This document shows, one piece after another, positions 42,023 to 51,034 of a stretch of 64,000 bases of DNA; position 1 is the first letter of the stretch, and each line of letters opens with the position of its first letter. The DNA comes from Nemorincola caseinilytica. Its GTDB lineage: Bacteria; Bacteroidota; Bacteroidia; Chitinophagales; Chitinophagaceae. The translations under genes and the position numbers were made by a program. The notes under the pieces were generated by a model. The model saw nothing but the letters and a program-made list of their open reading frames with translations. It ran no database searches and was not told where the DNA came from. The stretch covers positions 1-64,000 of the forward strand of contig NZ_BAABFA010000010.1 in the NCBI RefSeq assembly GCF_039540515.1, given 5' to 3'.

Positions 42023-45000
42023 TTAATTCTTCACGAATTTAGCTGCACCTACTTTCACACCACCCAGGTAGCAATCGATCATGTACACACCTGCCGGCAG
42101 GCTGGCTATGTTCATGCTCACTTTGCGGGTGTCAGCATCTACCTTGTTTATAACTTGTCCCAGCATATTGGTCAGTTCTACATTCATCGTACCCTCCATC
42201 TCTGTGGTCACTTCCACGCTCACGTTATCGTTAGCAGGGTTGGGGAATACGCGCATTATAGTAGCGCCCTCACCGGCATTGCCACCATACCTTGGCGTAT
42301 TATCGCCCGGGGCATTATAGTATGCCTTCTTTATGCAATCTCCCTTCTTCACCATCACCCAGTAGTGGCGGGTCCAGTTGGGGGTGCTGTTGAAGTAGCT
42401 CTGGCTGGTCTCTCCTGCATACATGGTAGAGTCTAGCGTGGTAGAGTCGTCGCTACCCCACTGGAAGCCGTCCACATCGTTCAGCAGGCATATGAATGCG
42501 CCATTGGTGTATATCACCTTTGGTGTAGCTATAGAGTCGGTACCTACGTTCACTGTATAAGTGGCCACACCCTGGCAGCCTGTAGCGCCTATAGATGATG
42601 TAAGTGTCACGGTAGCAGTACCTGCGCTCTTGAAGTGTACCAGGCTATACTGCTTGTCAGCGCCTACAGCGTATACTTCTGCATTGGTCGCGCTCCATAT
42701 ATAGGTATTGCCGAATGCAGGCGGATTAGGTGCGCCGAAGTTCACGAACAGTGAAGAACCGCAAAGCGATGAAGAAGCCGGCTTGGTAGTTATAGAAGGT
42801 GCTGCTGCTGCAGGCCTTACTTTCACGCGCAGGTCGTAGCGTTTAGAGCAGGTACCACCTACTGTCACAGTATATACATATACCACGTCTATATTGCCGG
42901 TAGTGCTGTTTATAAGAGTTTCATTGATGCCATTGGTACCTGATGCTGTAGCTGGGCTTATGTTCAGTACCGACGGGCGGTTCCATGCATAGGTCACAGG
43001 TGGTATCAGGTTGGTGGTAGGCGTGTATACATATGGCATACCCGAGCATGCGCTATCCGTAAGCGTAGACGACATTTTTGGTGTCGGGCGTACGGTCACC
43101 CTTACGTCCTGAGTGCGAGAGCAGCCATTGGCAGAGAGCGTGAAGGTATAGGGCACATCTACATTGGTATTGGTAGTGTTCACCAGCTGGTGGTTCACTG
43201 CGCCCGATCCGGTATCTGGCAGGGCAGCTATACCCGGAACGAACGGACGCGACCAGTGGAAATAAGTACCCAGTGTAGCGCTCGTAGGTACGAACACGAA
43301 CGAAGAGCTGTCGCATATGGTCGATGTCAGCGGTGTGTTCGTCAGCACAGGGCGTGGGTTCACCGTTACCGATACGTTCTCTGCGTTAGAGCAGCCGTCT
43401 ATGGTAGTAGTGAAAACATAGGTCACTGCTACAGGGAAGGTAGCGGTGTTCCTCAGCCTTTCGTTGGGGTTGCCGGTGCCGGTAGCAGCAGGGTTGCTGA
43501 TGTTGGCCACCGCCGCGCGAGACCATGCGAAGGTAGCGCCCACCGTATTGCTCGCCGGGTCATAGTCGAATATAGAGCTGTCGCATATAGCGGCAGGTGT
43601 AAGCGATGTGTTCAGGAACGGTGTGGGGTTCACCACCACGGTCACATCCTGTGTATTGCTACAGCCGTTGGCGTCCAGCGTAAAGGTGTACACCACATCT
43701 ATCGGGTTGTCGGTAGTGTTGGTATGTGTCTCGTTCACTGTGTCGGGGCCCGATGCTGCGGGGCTCGATATGCCCGGTATCACTGCGCGGTCCCATGTTA
43801 TGGTAGTACCTGCAGTAGCAGTGGTCGCATTATAGTCGAACACCTCATTGTTACATACCGATGGCGGCGTCAGCGAGCTCGAAAGTGTTGGTGTAGGATT
43901 CACACTCACCTGTACGGTCTGCAGGTTGCTACAGCCATTTATGCGCAGTGTGTCCACATATGTCACCAGTATCGGGTCGGTAGTGGTATTGTTCAGTACT
44001 TCGCTTATAGAGCCTGTACCGCTGCCTGTTGCAGGCGTTATACCTGCTATCGCAGGGCGGCCCCAGGAGTAGGTAACACCGGGTGTTGGGCTGTTCTGAA
44101 CAAAAGTGAACAGATCGCCATCGCATATCGAACCCGTCAGCGGGGTCAGCGTGTAGCGAGGTGTAGGGTTAGCATTCACATTCAGTACCTCCACATTATC
44201 ACAGCCATTGGCAGTAAGGGTGAACGTATAGGCCACATTGATCACGTCGTCCGTGGTATTGTCGAATGTTTCGCTTATGGTGTTGGTACCGCTGGCGGTA
44301 GCCGCACCGGCAAGGCCCGTAGGCAACGTGGTACGCTCCCATACGAATGTGGTACCCGCTGTAGGGCTTGTAGCCGTGTAGTTGAACACTTCATTGTCGC
44401 ACACATTGCCGGTATTGTTCGTCAGCACAGGTGTGGGGAACACTACATAGGTAAATGTATCCGGCGTACCGAAGCAACCGTTCAGTTCAGGTGTCACTAT
44501 TATGTTAGCGGTATCTATGTCGGTACCTATGTTCACACCTGTGAAAGACAGTATGTCGCCTGTACCATCATCGCCAAGACCTATGGTGTTAAGGTCGTTC
44601 GTCCAGTTGAACTGTGTGAAGGGCAGCGGACCGCTGAAGTTCACATCTGTGGTAGCTATGCCATTACATACCGGCGTCTGGTCGGGTGTAGCGTTCACGG
44701 TAGGTATAGGCTTCACCTCTACGTTTATAGGATGCGTGCTGGTACATATACCATTATCTATCACTAGTGTACCGGTATATGTATCCGGGTCGGCAGTAGT
44801 AGGTACTGTTATCGGGAAGGCCGATCCCGTTGTCGGGAAGGTAGCCGCCGTTACATCTGTAAAGCCCGCGGTTATAGCTGTGCCGCTCCAGTTTATGCTG
44901 TAGGTATAGGTGGCAGGCACTATATAAGATACATTGCCCGATCCATCACCCATGTTCGCGCCCTGCAGGTAGGCCGATGCAGGTACATGCATCGGATCGG

Positions 45001-46834
45001 TGAACGAAGAGCCGCCACCGCCGCCTGAGAATGCACCGCCGCCGCCGCCATAGTAGCCTGCGCCGCCGCCGCCTGATATACCTTCTATGCTGCCCGCACC
45101 GCCAAAGCCTTCCGAGCCATCACCGCCGGGCAGGGCTCCTGTATAGGTAGCACCTATACCACCCGCCGTCTGGTCGCCGCCTGTTGCAGGGGTCGCAGTT
45201 ATATCAGAGTTCATACCGCCATCGGCGCCAGTGAAGTTGCCGCCATGGCCACCACCTACAGACATGTGCAGGGCTGTGTCATAGCCGCAGCCACCGCCGC
45301 CGCCGGCCACCGCTACGCGGTCGCTCAGCGCAGTGCCGCCCAGGCGTATATCAGATGCGCCGCCGCCAGAGCCGCCAAAGCCGGCACTAGCACCGCCGCC
45401 ATTCATACCGCCCGGCACACCGCCCATCATACCGTTCTGGCCTGCGCTGCCTATATTGATGGTAAGCACATCGCCGGGGGTTACGTTCAGCGTACCTGTG
45501 GTCCTGCCGCCAAAGCCCGGTGCATGTATGCTCATCGTACTAGTGTCCACACCGCCCGATCCGCCGTTCAGCTCGAATTCTACGCTCGTCACGCCGGCAG
45601 GTACGGTATAGGTATATGGGGTAGGAGAAAAACCAAAACCCGTGCTGGTATTATACGTCAGCATTGCAGTAGTGATGCCATGACATATGGATACCAGTGG
45701 CGACACCGATATAGATGGCGCCTCCAGGTGTGTCACATGTATGCCTGTTGCAGGGCTGTCCACTACGCCGTTCACGTCGGCATATACGCAGTTATATACG
45801 CCCGGGTCGGTAACGTTCAGCGTAGCGCTGGTCTCGCTCATCAGCATACCGTCCTTGTACCACTGGTAGCCACCGGTACCACCGGTCACTGTCAGGTCCA
45901 CGCTAGAACCGGGGCATATGGCCACCGGACCCGATGAGGATATGGAGCTCATATGTGTCTCCGTTACCATGCCCCTTACAGGTCCGTCGAAGGTGATGAT
46001 GGACGAGCCTATATTGCCCAGTGCATCCCACATCATCCACTCGCCCATGGCGTTGCTGGTCACAAATTCGCCGCCGCCCTCATACAGGGCGCCCACTACT
46101 TCCGATGCCGGTGTAGGGGTGAATGTCAGTGTTTCCGCTACATCCAGGCCTGTGGTATCGAAACGCTCCCATGTATTGGGTGCCGTACCCGACCAGCGGT
46201 AGAAATAATGATCGTCATTGTTATACGCCAGCACCTCGTCATCGCCGGCAGGGGTCAGCCCCCTGAACGGTGTTATATCTACAGCGCCCGATGTTTTATC
46301 TATACGGTACATGGTCTCAGGGGCCAGTGTACCCGTTACCTCGCCTGTTATCCCGAACAGCGATCCGTTGGCATTGAATGCTATCGTTTTGAATACGTCA
46401 GGCATGCCTGTTCCTATCTGTGTACAGATACCCGTCTGTATATTTATAGTACCCAGCACTACGCCCGGAACGCCATCCAGCACCATCAGGCAGTAGTGGT
46501 CGCCCGTTGTAGGGTCGGTGGCCAGGCTGTTGAAACCGTTTATGGTCTCTACCGGAATGGTGGGGTGCAAACGCTTCACTATAGCGTTGTCGAACCTGTT
46601 CACTGTCCACAGAGAGTCCTGAGTAGGCGATACTCCGGCTACCACACGCGAGGTCCTGCTTACAGTAGTGACCTGCGCTTGCGATCGCAGAGAAGGCAGT
46701 AAAGACAGTGCCGCGCAGATAATGCCTGCCGCAAATGCATGTTTGGAAACACGCATACGGCCGCCCGAACGCTTGTCGGTCGTGCCGTTACTTTTGTTGC
46801 CCGTCGGTTGAAGGTAAACGTTGTGTAATTTCAT
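42023..46834 (-). CDS. Giant T9SS surface protein with Gly-rich and PKD-like domains
   Basis: About 1,603 residues from the ATG at 46834; an alternative at 46756 gives a shorter signal peptide (MRVSKHAFAAGIICAALSLLPSLRSQAQ). The N-terminal ~260 residues look like a beta-propeller-like or SMP-30-like domain (LATDPTTGDHYCLMV, YRIDKTSGAVDITPF). An Ig-like segment (VAICPGSSVDLTVTGGTGGYQWYKDG) follows, then a glycine-rich domain at about 405-635 (YTVPAGVTSVEFELNGGSGG and many GGGG runs). Six PKD-like repeats of about 92 residues come next (about 800-1335; signatures ICDxxxFxY, TFxWxR, NTTxxxIxVxYTFTLxANGCSN). The protein ends in a T9SS sorting domain (RVFPNPANDNVSVEV to GAAKFVKN). It is probably a surface adhesin or filament and is followed by the OmpA-family gene. 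Confidence 0.87.
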   Translation of the reverse strand: MKLHNVYLQPTGNKSNGTTDKRSGGRMRVSKHAFAAGIICAALSLLPSLRSQAQVTTVSRTSRVVAGVSPTQDSLWTVNRFDNAIVKRLHPTIPVETINGFNSLATDPTTGDHYCLMVLDGVPGVVLGTINIQTGICTQIGTGMPDVFKTIAFNANGSLFGITGEVTGTLAPETMYRIDKTSGAVDITPFRGLTPAGDDEVLAYNNDDHYFYRWSGTAPNTWERFDTTGLDVAETLTFTPTPASEVVGALYEGGGEFVTSNAMGEWMMWDALGNIGSSIITFDGPVRGMVTETHMSSISSSGPVAICPGSSVDLTVTGGTGGYQWYKDGMLMSETSATLNVTDPGVYNCVYADVNGVVDSPATGIHVTHLEAPSISVSPLVSICHGITTAMLTYNTSTGFGFSPTPYTYTVPAGVTSVEFELNGGSGGVDTSTMSIHAPGFGGRTTGTLNVTPGDVLTINIGSAGQNGMMGGVPGGMNGGGASAGFGGSGGGASDIRLGGTALSDRVAVAGGGGGCGYDTALHMSVGGGHGGNFTGADGGMNSDITATPATGGDQTAGGIGATYTGALPGGDGSEGFGGAGSIEGISGGGGAGYYGGGGGAFSGGGGGSSFTDPMHVPASAYLQGANMGDGSGNVSYIVPATYTYSINWSGTAITAGFTDVTAATFPTTGSAFPITVPTTADPDTYTGTLVIDNGICTSTHPINVEVKPIPTVNATPDQTPVCNGIATTDVNFSGPLPFTQFNWTNDLNTIGLGDDGTGDILSFTGVNIGTDIDTANIIVTPELNGCFGTPDTFTYVVFPTPVLTNNTGNVCDNEVFNYTATSPTAGTTFVWERTTLPTGLAGAATASGTNTISETFDNTTDDVINVAYTFTLTANGCDNVEVLNVNANPTPRYTLTPLTGSICDGDLFTFVQNSPTPGVTYSWGRPAIAGITPATGSGTGSISEVLNNTTTDPILVTYVDTLRINGCSNLQTVQVSVNPTPTLSSSLTPPSVCNNEVFDYNATTATAGTTITWDRAVIPGISSPAASGPDTVNETHTNTTDNPIDVVYTFTLDANGCSNTQDVTVVVNPTPFLNTSLTPAAICDSSIFDYDPASNTVGATFAWSRAAVANISNPAATGTGNPNERLRNTATFPVAVTYVFTTTIDGCSNAENVSVTVNPRPVLTNTPLTSTICDSSSFVFVPTSATLGTYFHWSRPFVPGIAALPDTGSGAVNHQLVNTTNTNVDVPYTFTLSANGCSRTQDVRVTVRPTPKMSSTLTDSACSGMPYVYTPTTNLIPPVTYAWNRPSVLNISPATASGTNGINETLINSTTGNIDVVYVYTVTVGGTCSKRYDLRVKVRPAAAAPSITTKPASSSLCGSSLFVNFGAPNPPAFGNTYIWSATNAEVYAVGADKQYSLVHFKSAGTATVTLTSSIGATGCQGVATYTVNVGTDSIATPKVIYTNGAFICLLNDVDGFQWGSDDSTTLDSTMYAGETSQSYFNSTPNWTRHYWVMVKKGDCIKKAYYNAPGDNTPRYGGNAGEGATIMRVFPNPANDNVSVEVTTEMEGTMNVELTNMLGQVINKVDADTRKVSMNIASLPAGVYMIDCYLGGVKVGAAKFVKN

Positions 46835-46879
46835 ATGAGAAAAGATAAACGGTGATGATAGACACAAAATATTCCGCCA

Positions 46880-46887
46880 CAAAAATA
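46880..46887 (-). promoter_or_regulatory. Promoter box of the giant T9SS gene
   Basis: On the minus strand TATTTTTG matches TAnnTTTG. It excludes the in-frame ATG at 46882 and leaves 46834 or 46756 as the start. Confidence 0.55.
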
Positions 46888-47262
46888 GCGTAAGAAAGCC
46901 GTATTTAGAGCGATCGTGCCGATAAAAAATAAATTCATCTTTACTTGCATATTATTAACCTCATACACACTTCATCGTTTTGAATACATAATCGCAACGC
47001 CCTCTTTAGCTCGCCAGTACTGGCATTTTCCGCCATTTCGGCACGAATTGTCACGCCCGATCCACGAAATGGTCCTCACCGCTGGAACCATCAAGCATAT
47101 ATCGCATCACTACTATTAATTATCAATAAAACATTCTTTATTATTATCATGCTAGAAAATATATTATGCGTCGTTACATGTATCTGCAACATCCCCGGGT
47201 CCATACTTTGTTAAATGTACCTATATATATCAGGCCACAATAGGAAATGTATCGGAAGTTGT
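46888..47262. other. AT-rich divergent intergenic region
   Basis: About 375 bases between the giant T9SS gene and lepB. I see no convincing gene, RNA or repeat, only a short palindrome CCAGTACTGG (about 47012-47021) and AT-rich sequence near lepB. Confidence 0.5.
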
Positions 47263-47270
47263 TACTTTTG
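47263..47270 (+). promoter_or_regulatory. lepB promoter box
   Basis: TACTTTTG matches TAnnTTTG and lies 20 bases before the lepB ATG at 47291. Confidence 0.55.
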
Positions 47271-47290
47271 AACAGCAATTTTAAAGCCCT

Positions 47291-48487
47291 ATGGCATTCT
47301 GGAATAAAAAAGGGAAGACAGGCGACGCAGCCGGAGAGAAGAAAAAAAAGTCGGTGATACGGGAGTGGGCTGATGCCGCCATATTTGCCATTGTTGCCGC
47401 TACGCTCATCCGCACTTTCTTTTTCGAGGCATACACCATTCCTACAGGCTCTATGGAGGGCACCATGCTCATAAACGACTACCTGTTCGTGAGCAAGCTG
47501 GCCTATGGCCCCCGCATACCCATGACCCCGCTGGCCATACCCCTGGTACACAATACCATGCCGCTCACAGGTGGCAAGTCATATACCGAGGCCGTACAGT
47601 GGAAATACCGCCGCATACCCGGCTTCGGCAGCATAAAGCGCAACGATGTGGTGGTGTTCAACTTCCCCGCCGGCGATACCGTTGTCACCAAATACCCCGA
47701 TCAGGACTATTACATGCTCTGCCGCGCCTCCGGCCGGGAGACCGTTCTTTCCAACCTGGAAGTGATAACCCGCCCGGTAGATAAGAAGGAGAACTACATA
47801 AAACGGTGCGTGGCCGTGGCCGGCGATGTCATAGAGGTAAAGGATGCCCGCATATACATAAACGGCAATGCAGCGCCCCTTTTCCCTCATTCCCGCCTCA
47901 ATTACCTGGTCACTACCAACGGTAGCGCCCCGGGTGTGGAAGAGAATGTAGAGCTGGCCGAGCGTTTCAACAACAATTTTTACCGCTACAACCTCGAGAA
48001 CGACCAGGTGGCCGCCGTACAAAAGGCGCCCAACGTAGTATCGGTAAAGCCGCTTATAGAGTATGGCCCCGGCGTAGCGCCATCCTCCCCTGCCGACTGG
48101 GTATTCCCCCACGATACGGTCAACTTCAAATGGAACCGCGACAATTTCGGCCCCATCAATGTACCTAAGGAGGGCGCTACCGTGCTGCTCACCCCGCAGA
48201 ACATGGCCATGTACCGCCGCATCATTCGCAACTACGAGGGCAATACGCTGGAAGAGCGCGATGGCAAGGTATTCATCAATGGCAAAGAGACCACCTCCTA
48301 TACCTTCAAAATGGACTACTACTGGATGATGGGCGACAACCGCCACAATTCGCTCGATTCCCGCTATTGGGGCTTCGTGCCGGTAGACCATGTGGTAGGT
48401 AAGGCATGGTTCGTATGGCTCAGCTATGGCGAAAGCGGCATACGCTGGAGGCGCCTGCTGCGCGGCATAAGCTCGCTGGAGAAATAG
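47291..48487 (+). CDS. lepB: Signal peptidase I
   Basis: A 398-residue inner-membrane serine protease that removes signal peptides from exported proteins. One transmembrane helix (about 26-44, DAAIFAIVAATLIRTFFF) precedes the catalytic Ser54 in YTIPTGSMEGTM. The general-base Lys171 is in NYIKRCVAVAGD, and the C-terminal box is YYWMMGDNRHNSLDSRYWGFVP. Between the last two motifs lies an insertion of about 150 residues that is normal for Bacteroidota enzymes and makes them longer than the E. coli protein in this region. Many predicted cargoes lie in this window. It has its own promoter. Confidence 0.94.
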   Translation: MAFWNKKGKTGDAAGEKKKKSVIREWADAAIFAIVAATLIRTFFFEAYTIPTGSMEGTMLINDYLFVSKLAYGPRIPMTPLAIPLVHNTMPLTGGKSYTEAVQWKYRRIPGFGSIKRNDVVVFNFPAGDTVVTKYPDQDYYMLCRASGRETVLSNLEVITRPVDKKENYIKRCVAVAGDVIEVKDARIYINGNAAPLFPHSRLNYLVTTNGSAPGVEENVELAERFNNNFYRYNLENDQVAAVQKAPNVVSVKPLIEYGPGVAPSSPADWVFPHDTVNFKWNRDNFGPINVPKEGATVLLTPQNMAMYRRIIRNYEGNTLEERDGKVFINGKETTSYTFKMDYYWMMGDNRHNSLDSRYWGFVPVDHVVGKAWFVWLSYGESGIRWRRLLRGISSLEK

Positions 48488-48599
48488 ACCCACCCTGTAT
48501 TGGATATCATCAACAATATATACTTCCCTGCTATAGCATACCTCCTCCCCTCTGGGGTGAACGTAGTGAACGAGCATAGCTCTGGTAGGGGCTTTTGAT

Positions 48600-49817
48600 A
48601 TGCATCCCGCACACCTGCGCATAGAAGACCATAGCTATGAGCTGCCCGATGAGCGGATAGCACGCTACCCCCTGCCCGAACGCGATGCATCCAAGCTGCT
48701 CATATACCGCCAGGGCCACATTACCGAAGATATATACCGCAATATAGGCAGCCACATACCCCCCGGCACCCTTATGGTGTTCAATCAGGCGCGGGTGGTA
48801 CATGCGCGGCTGCAGTTCACCAAGCCTACAGGCGGTACCATAGAGGTCTTCTGCCTTGCCCCCCACCCGCAATATGCCGATGTGCAGACCGCCCTGCAGC
48901 AGCATGGCCATGTGCTGTGGGAGTGCCTGGTAGGTGGCGCTTCCAAATGGAAAGAAGGCATGGCGCTGCACATGCAGCATACCGCACCAGCATTCACCCT
49001 CACGGCCACCATAGCAGAGCGCAGGCAGGGTAGCTACATACTGCGCCTGCAGTGGAACGATGCCGCACTCACCTTTGCCGAGGTACTGCACCATATGGGC
49101 AAGGTGCCCCTCCCCCCCTACCTGCGCCGCCACGCCGAGCAGGGCGACGACAGCACCTACCAAACGGTATATGCCAAAGACGAGGGCAGCGTGGCCGCAC
49201 CTACGGCCGGCCTGCACTTCACGCCACAGGTATTGGAGCAGCTATCGGCTGCCGGAGTACATTCCGCCTTCGTTACCCTGCATGTAGGTGCAGGCACCTT
49301 CATACCCGTAAAGGCCGACACCATGGCCGGCCACGATATGCATGCCGAATGGATAGAGGTGACCCGCACCACCCTGTCGCAACTGCAAGACGCACTCGGA
49401 AAGGACATAGTGGCCGTAGGCACCACATCCCTTCGCACACTGGAAACCCTGTACTGGATAGGCAACAAGCTGCTGAATAACGAACCGCTGCATCTGCACG
49501 GCATAGCCGTAGGCCAGTGGGACCCCTACGATACCGCCACACAGCACCCTACCGCTGATGCGCTGGCTGCACTGGCACAGTACATGCAGCAGCACAGCAT
49601 GGAACGCCTCATCACCCGCACGCAGATACTCATAGCTCCCGGCTACACGTTCAGGGTCATCACAGGGCTGGTCACCAACTTCCACCAGCCACGCTCTACC
49701 CTGCTGCTGCTGGTATCGGCCATAGTGGGAGACGACTGGCGGCGCATATACACCCATGCGCTGCAAAACGATTACCGCTTCCTTAGCTATGGCGATGGCA
49801 GCCTGCTTTGGCTCTGA
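48600..49817 (+). CDS. queA: S-adenosylmethionine:tRNA ribosyltransferase-isomerase
   Basis: A 405-residue enzyme of queuosine biosynthesis; it transfers and isomerises the ribose of SAM onto preQ1 in tRNA to give epoxyqueuosine. Family segments are YELPDERIARYPLPERDASKLL, FNQARVVHARL, GKVPLPPYLRR, YAKDEGSVAAPTAGLHFT, THVGAGTF-type HVGAGTFIPVKAD, HAEWIEV, and GLVTNFHQPRSTLLLLVSAIVG. At 405 residues it is longer than the ~350-residue E. coli enzyme, as usual for Bacteroidota. It follows lepB after 112 bases. No other queuosine gene is in the window. Confidence 0.96.
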   Translation: MHPAHLRIEDHSYELPDERIARYPLPERDASKLLIYRQGHITEDIYRNIGSHIPPGTLMVFNQARVVHARLQFTKPTGGTIEVFCLAPHPQYADVQTALQQHGHVLWECLVGGASKWKEGMALHMQHTAPAFTLTATIAERRQGSYILRLQWNDAALTFAEVLHHMGKVPLPPYLRRHAEQGDDSTYQTVYAKDEGSVAAPTAGLHFTPQVLEQLSAAGVHSAFVTLHVGAGTFIPVKADTMAGHDMHAEWIEVTRTTLSQLQDALGKDIVAVGTTSLRTLETLYWIGNKLLNNEPLHLHGIAVGQWDPYDTATQHPTADALAALAQYMQQHSMERLITRTQILIAPGYTFRVITGLVTNFHQPRSTLLLLVSAIVGDDWRRIYTHALQNDYRFLSYGDGSLLWL

Positions 49818-49898
49818 TGTTCTGAAATTCAATGAACGGTCCGCTCTTAGGAGAAAAGCGAACGGCGTCTACTTCCTTGTGCCCACTTCTATAAAAAG

Positions 49899-49960
49899 TC
49901 TTGTGACCCTTGTGAAATATCTTCGTGCTCTTTGTGGTAAGGCTCTATTTCTTTTCACAA
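49899..49960. repeat. TTTGTG-rich dispersed-type repeat
   Basis: The stretch CTTGTGACCCTTGTG...CTTCGTGCTCTTTGTGGT resembles a short intergenic repeat motif that I recall from many Bacteroidota genomes. Only one copy is present in this window, so this is recognition from memory. The rest of the 209-base spacer shows nothing. Confidence 0.35.
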
Positions 49961-50026
49961 AAAATTACAGCCACGCATTATTTTACTATCGCATTAAACC
50001 GTAAAATTGTACAAATATCCTTACCC

Positions 50027-51034
50027 ATGACCGATGATGTAATGGAAACGCAGGACCCTGCCACCACTCCCGATGCCACCCCATCCATAGACCTGCTGGT
50101 AAGCCAGATGGAGCGCGTCATTCGTGGCAAAAGACCGCAGATAGAGATGGTGGTGACCTGCCTGCTTGCCGGCGGACACATTCTCATGGAAGACAATCCC
50201 GGTACGGGCAAAACAGTGCTGGCACGCACACTGGCACAGTGCATCAGCGGCGGCACCCAGGATGGCCATGTGCTCTTCAAGCGCATACAGTTCACCCCCG
50301 ACCTCCTGCCTATGGACCTCATAGGCACCCACATATTCGACGACCGCAACAAGGAGTTCGTTTTCAAGAAGGGCCCCCTCTTCTGTAATGTCCTACTGGC
50401 CGATGAGATAAACCGCGCCTCGCCCAAGGTACAGAGCGCCCTGCTAGAGGCCATGGCCGAGCACCAGGTGACCGTAGGCGATACTACTATGATGCTGGAG
50501 CGCCTCTTCTTCACCATAGCCACACAGAACCCTATAGAGATGGAGGGCACCTACCCGCTGCCCGCCGCCCAGCTCGATCGTTTTTTTATGAAGATCAATT
50601 TCGGCTATGTGGACGAAGAGACCGAGCTGAACATATACCGCGAATACCTCGATATCGCCCGCAACCTCGTAGAGCTCACACAGGTACTCTCTATGCAGGA
50701 TATACTGGCGCTGCAGGCACAGGCCGGTGAGGTCTTTGTACATGAGGAAATAGTAAAAGCCGTTAGCAATATAGTACGCGGCACCCGCGCCCACCCCGAT
50801 ATCTCGTTGGGTGCATCTACGCGTAGCGGTATAGCGTTCATCAAATGCCTGCGCGCATGGGCGCTCATCAAGGGCCGCACCTTCGTCATAGAGGACGATG
50901 TGCGCGACATAACCCGTGCCGTGCTGGAACACCGCCTCATATACCGCAACAAGGAAGGCCGCCAGAAGGCCCTGGAAGGTATCATCATCAAGGAAACGGA
51001 AAGGCTTGCGAAACTGAAGTTATATGGCCGATAG
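50027..51034 (+). CDS. MoxR-family AAA+ ATPase
   Basis: A 335-residue AAA+ chaperone-like ATPase. Start 50027 (MTDDVMETQDPATTP) follows AT-rich leader sequence. Walker A is MEDNPGTGKTVLA, Walker B LLADEINRASPKVQSALLEAM, and sensor 1 ATQNPIEMEGTYPLPAAQLDRF; the C-terminal lid follows. MoxR ATPases remodel or activate partner proteins, usually VWA-domain and DUF58 proteins encoded next to them. Here those partners are absent and the next gene, overlapping by 11 bases, encodes an exported TPR protein. The target is therefore unclear. Confidence 0.93.
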   Translation: MTDDVMETQDPATTPDATPSIDLLVSQMERVIRGKRPQIEMVVTCLLAGGHILMEDNPGTGKTVLARTLAQCISGGTQDGHVLFKRIQFTPDLLPMDLIGTHIFDDRNKEFVFKKGPLFCNVLLADEINRASPKVQSALLEAMAEHQVTVGDTTMMLERLFFTIATQNPIEMEGTYPLPAAQLDRFFMKINFGYVDEETELNIYREYLDIARNLVELTQVLSMQDILALQAQAGEVFVHEEIVKAVSNIVRGTRAHPDISLGASTRSGIAFIKCLRAWALIKGRTFVIEDDVRDITRAVLEHRLIYRNKEGRQKALEGIIIKETERLAKLKLYGR

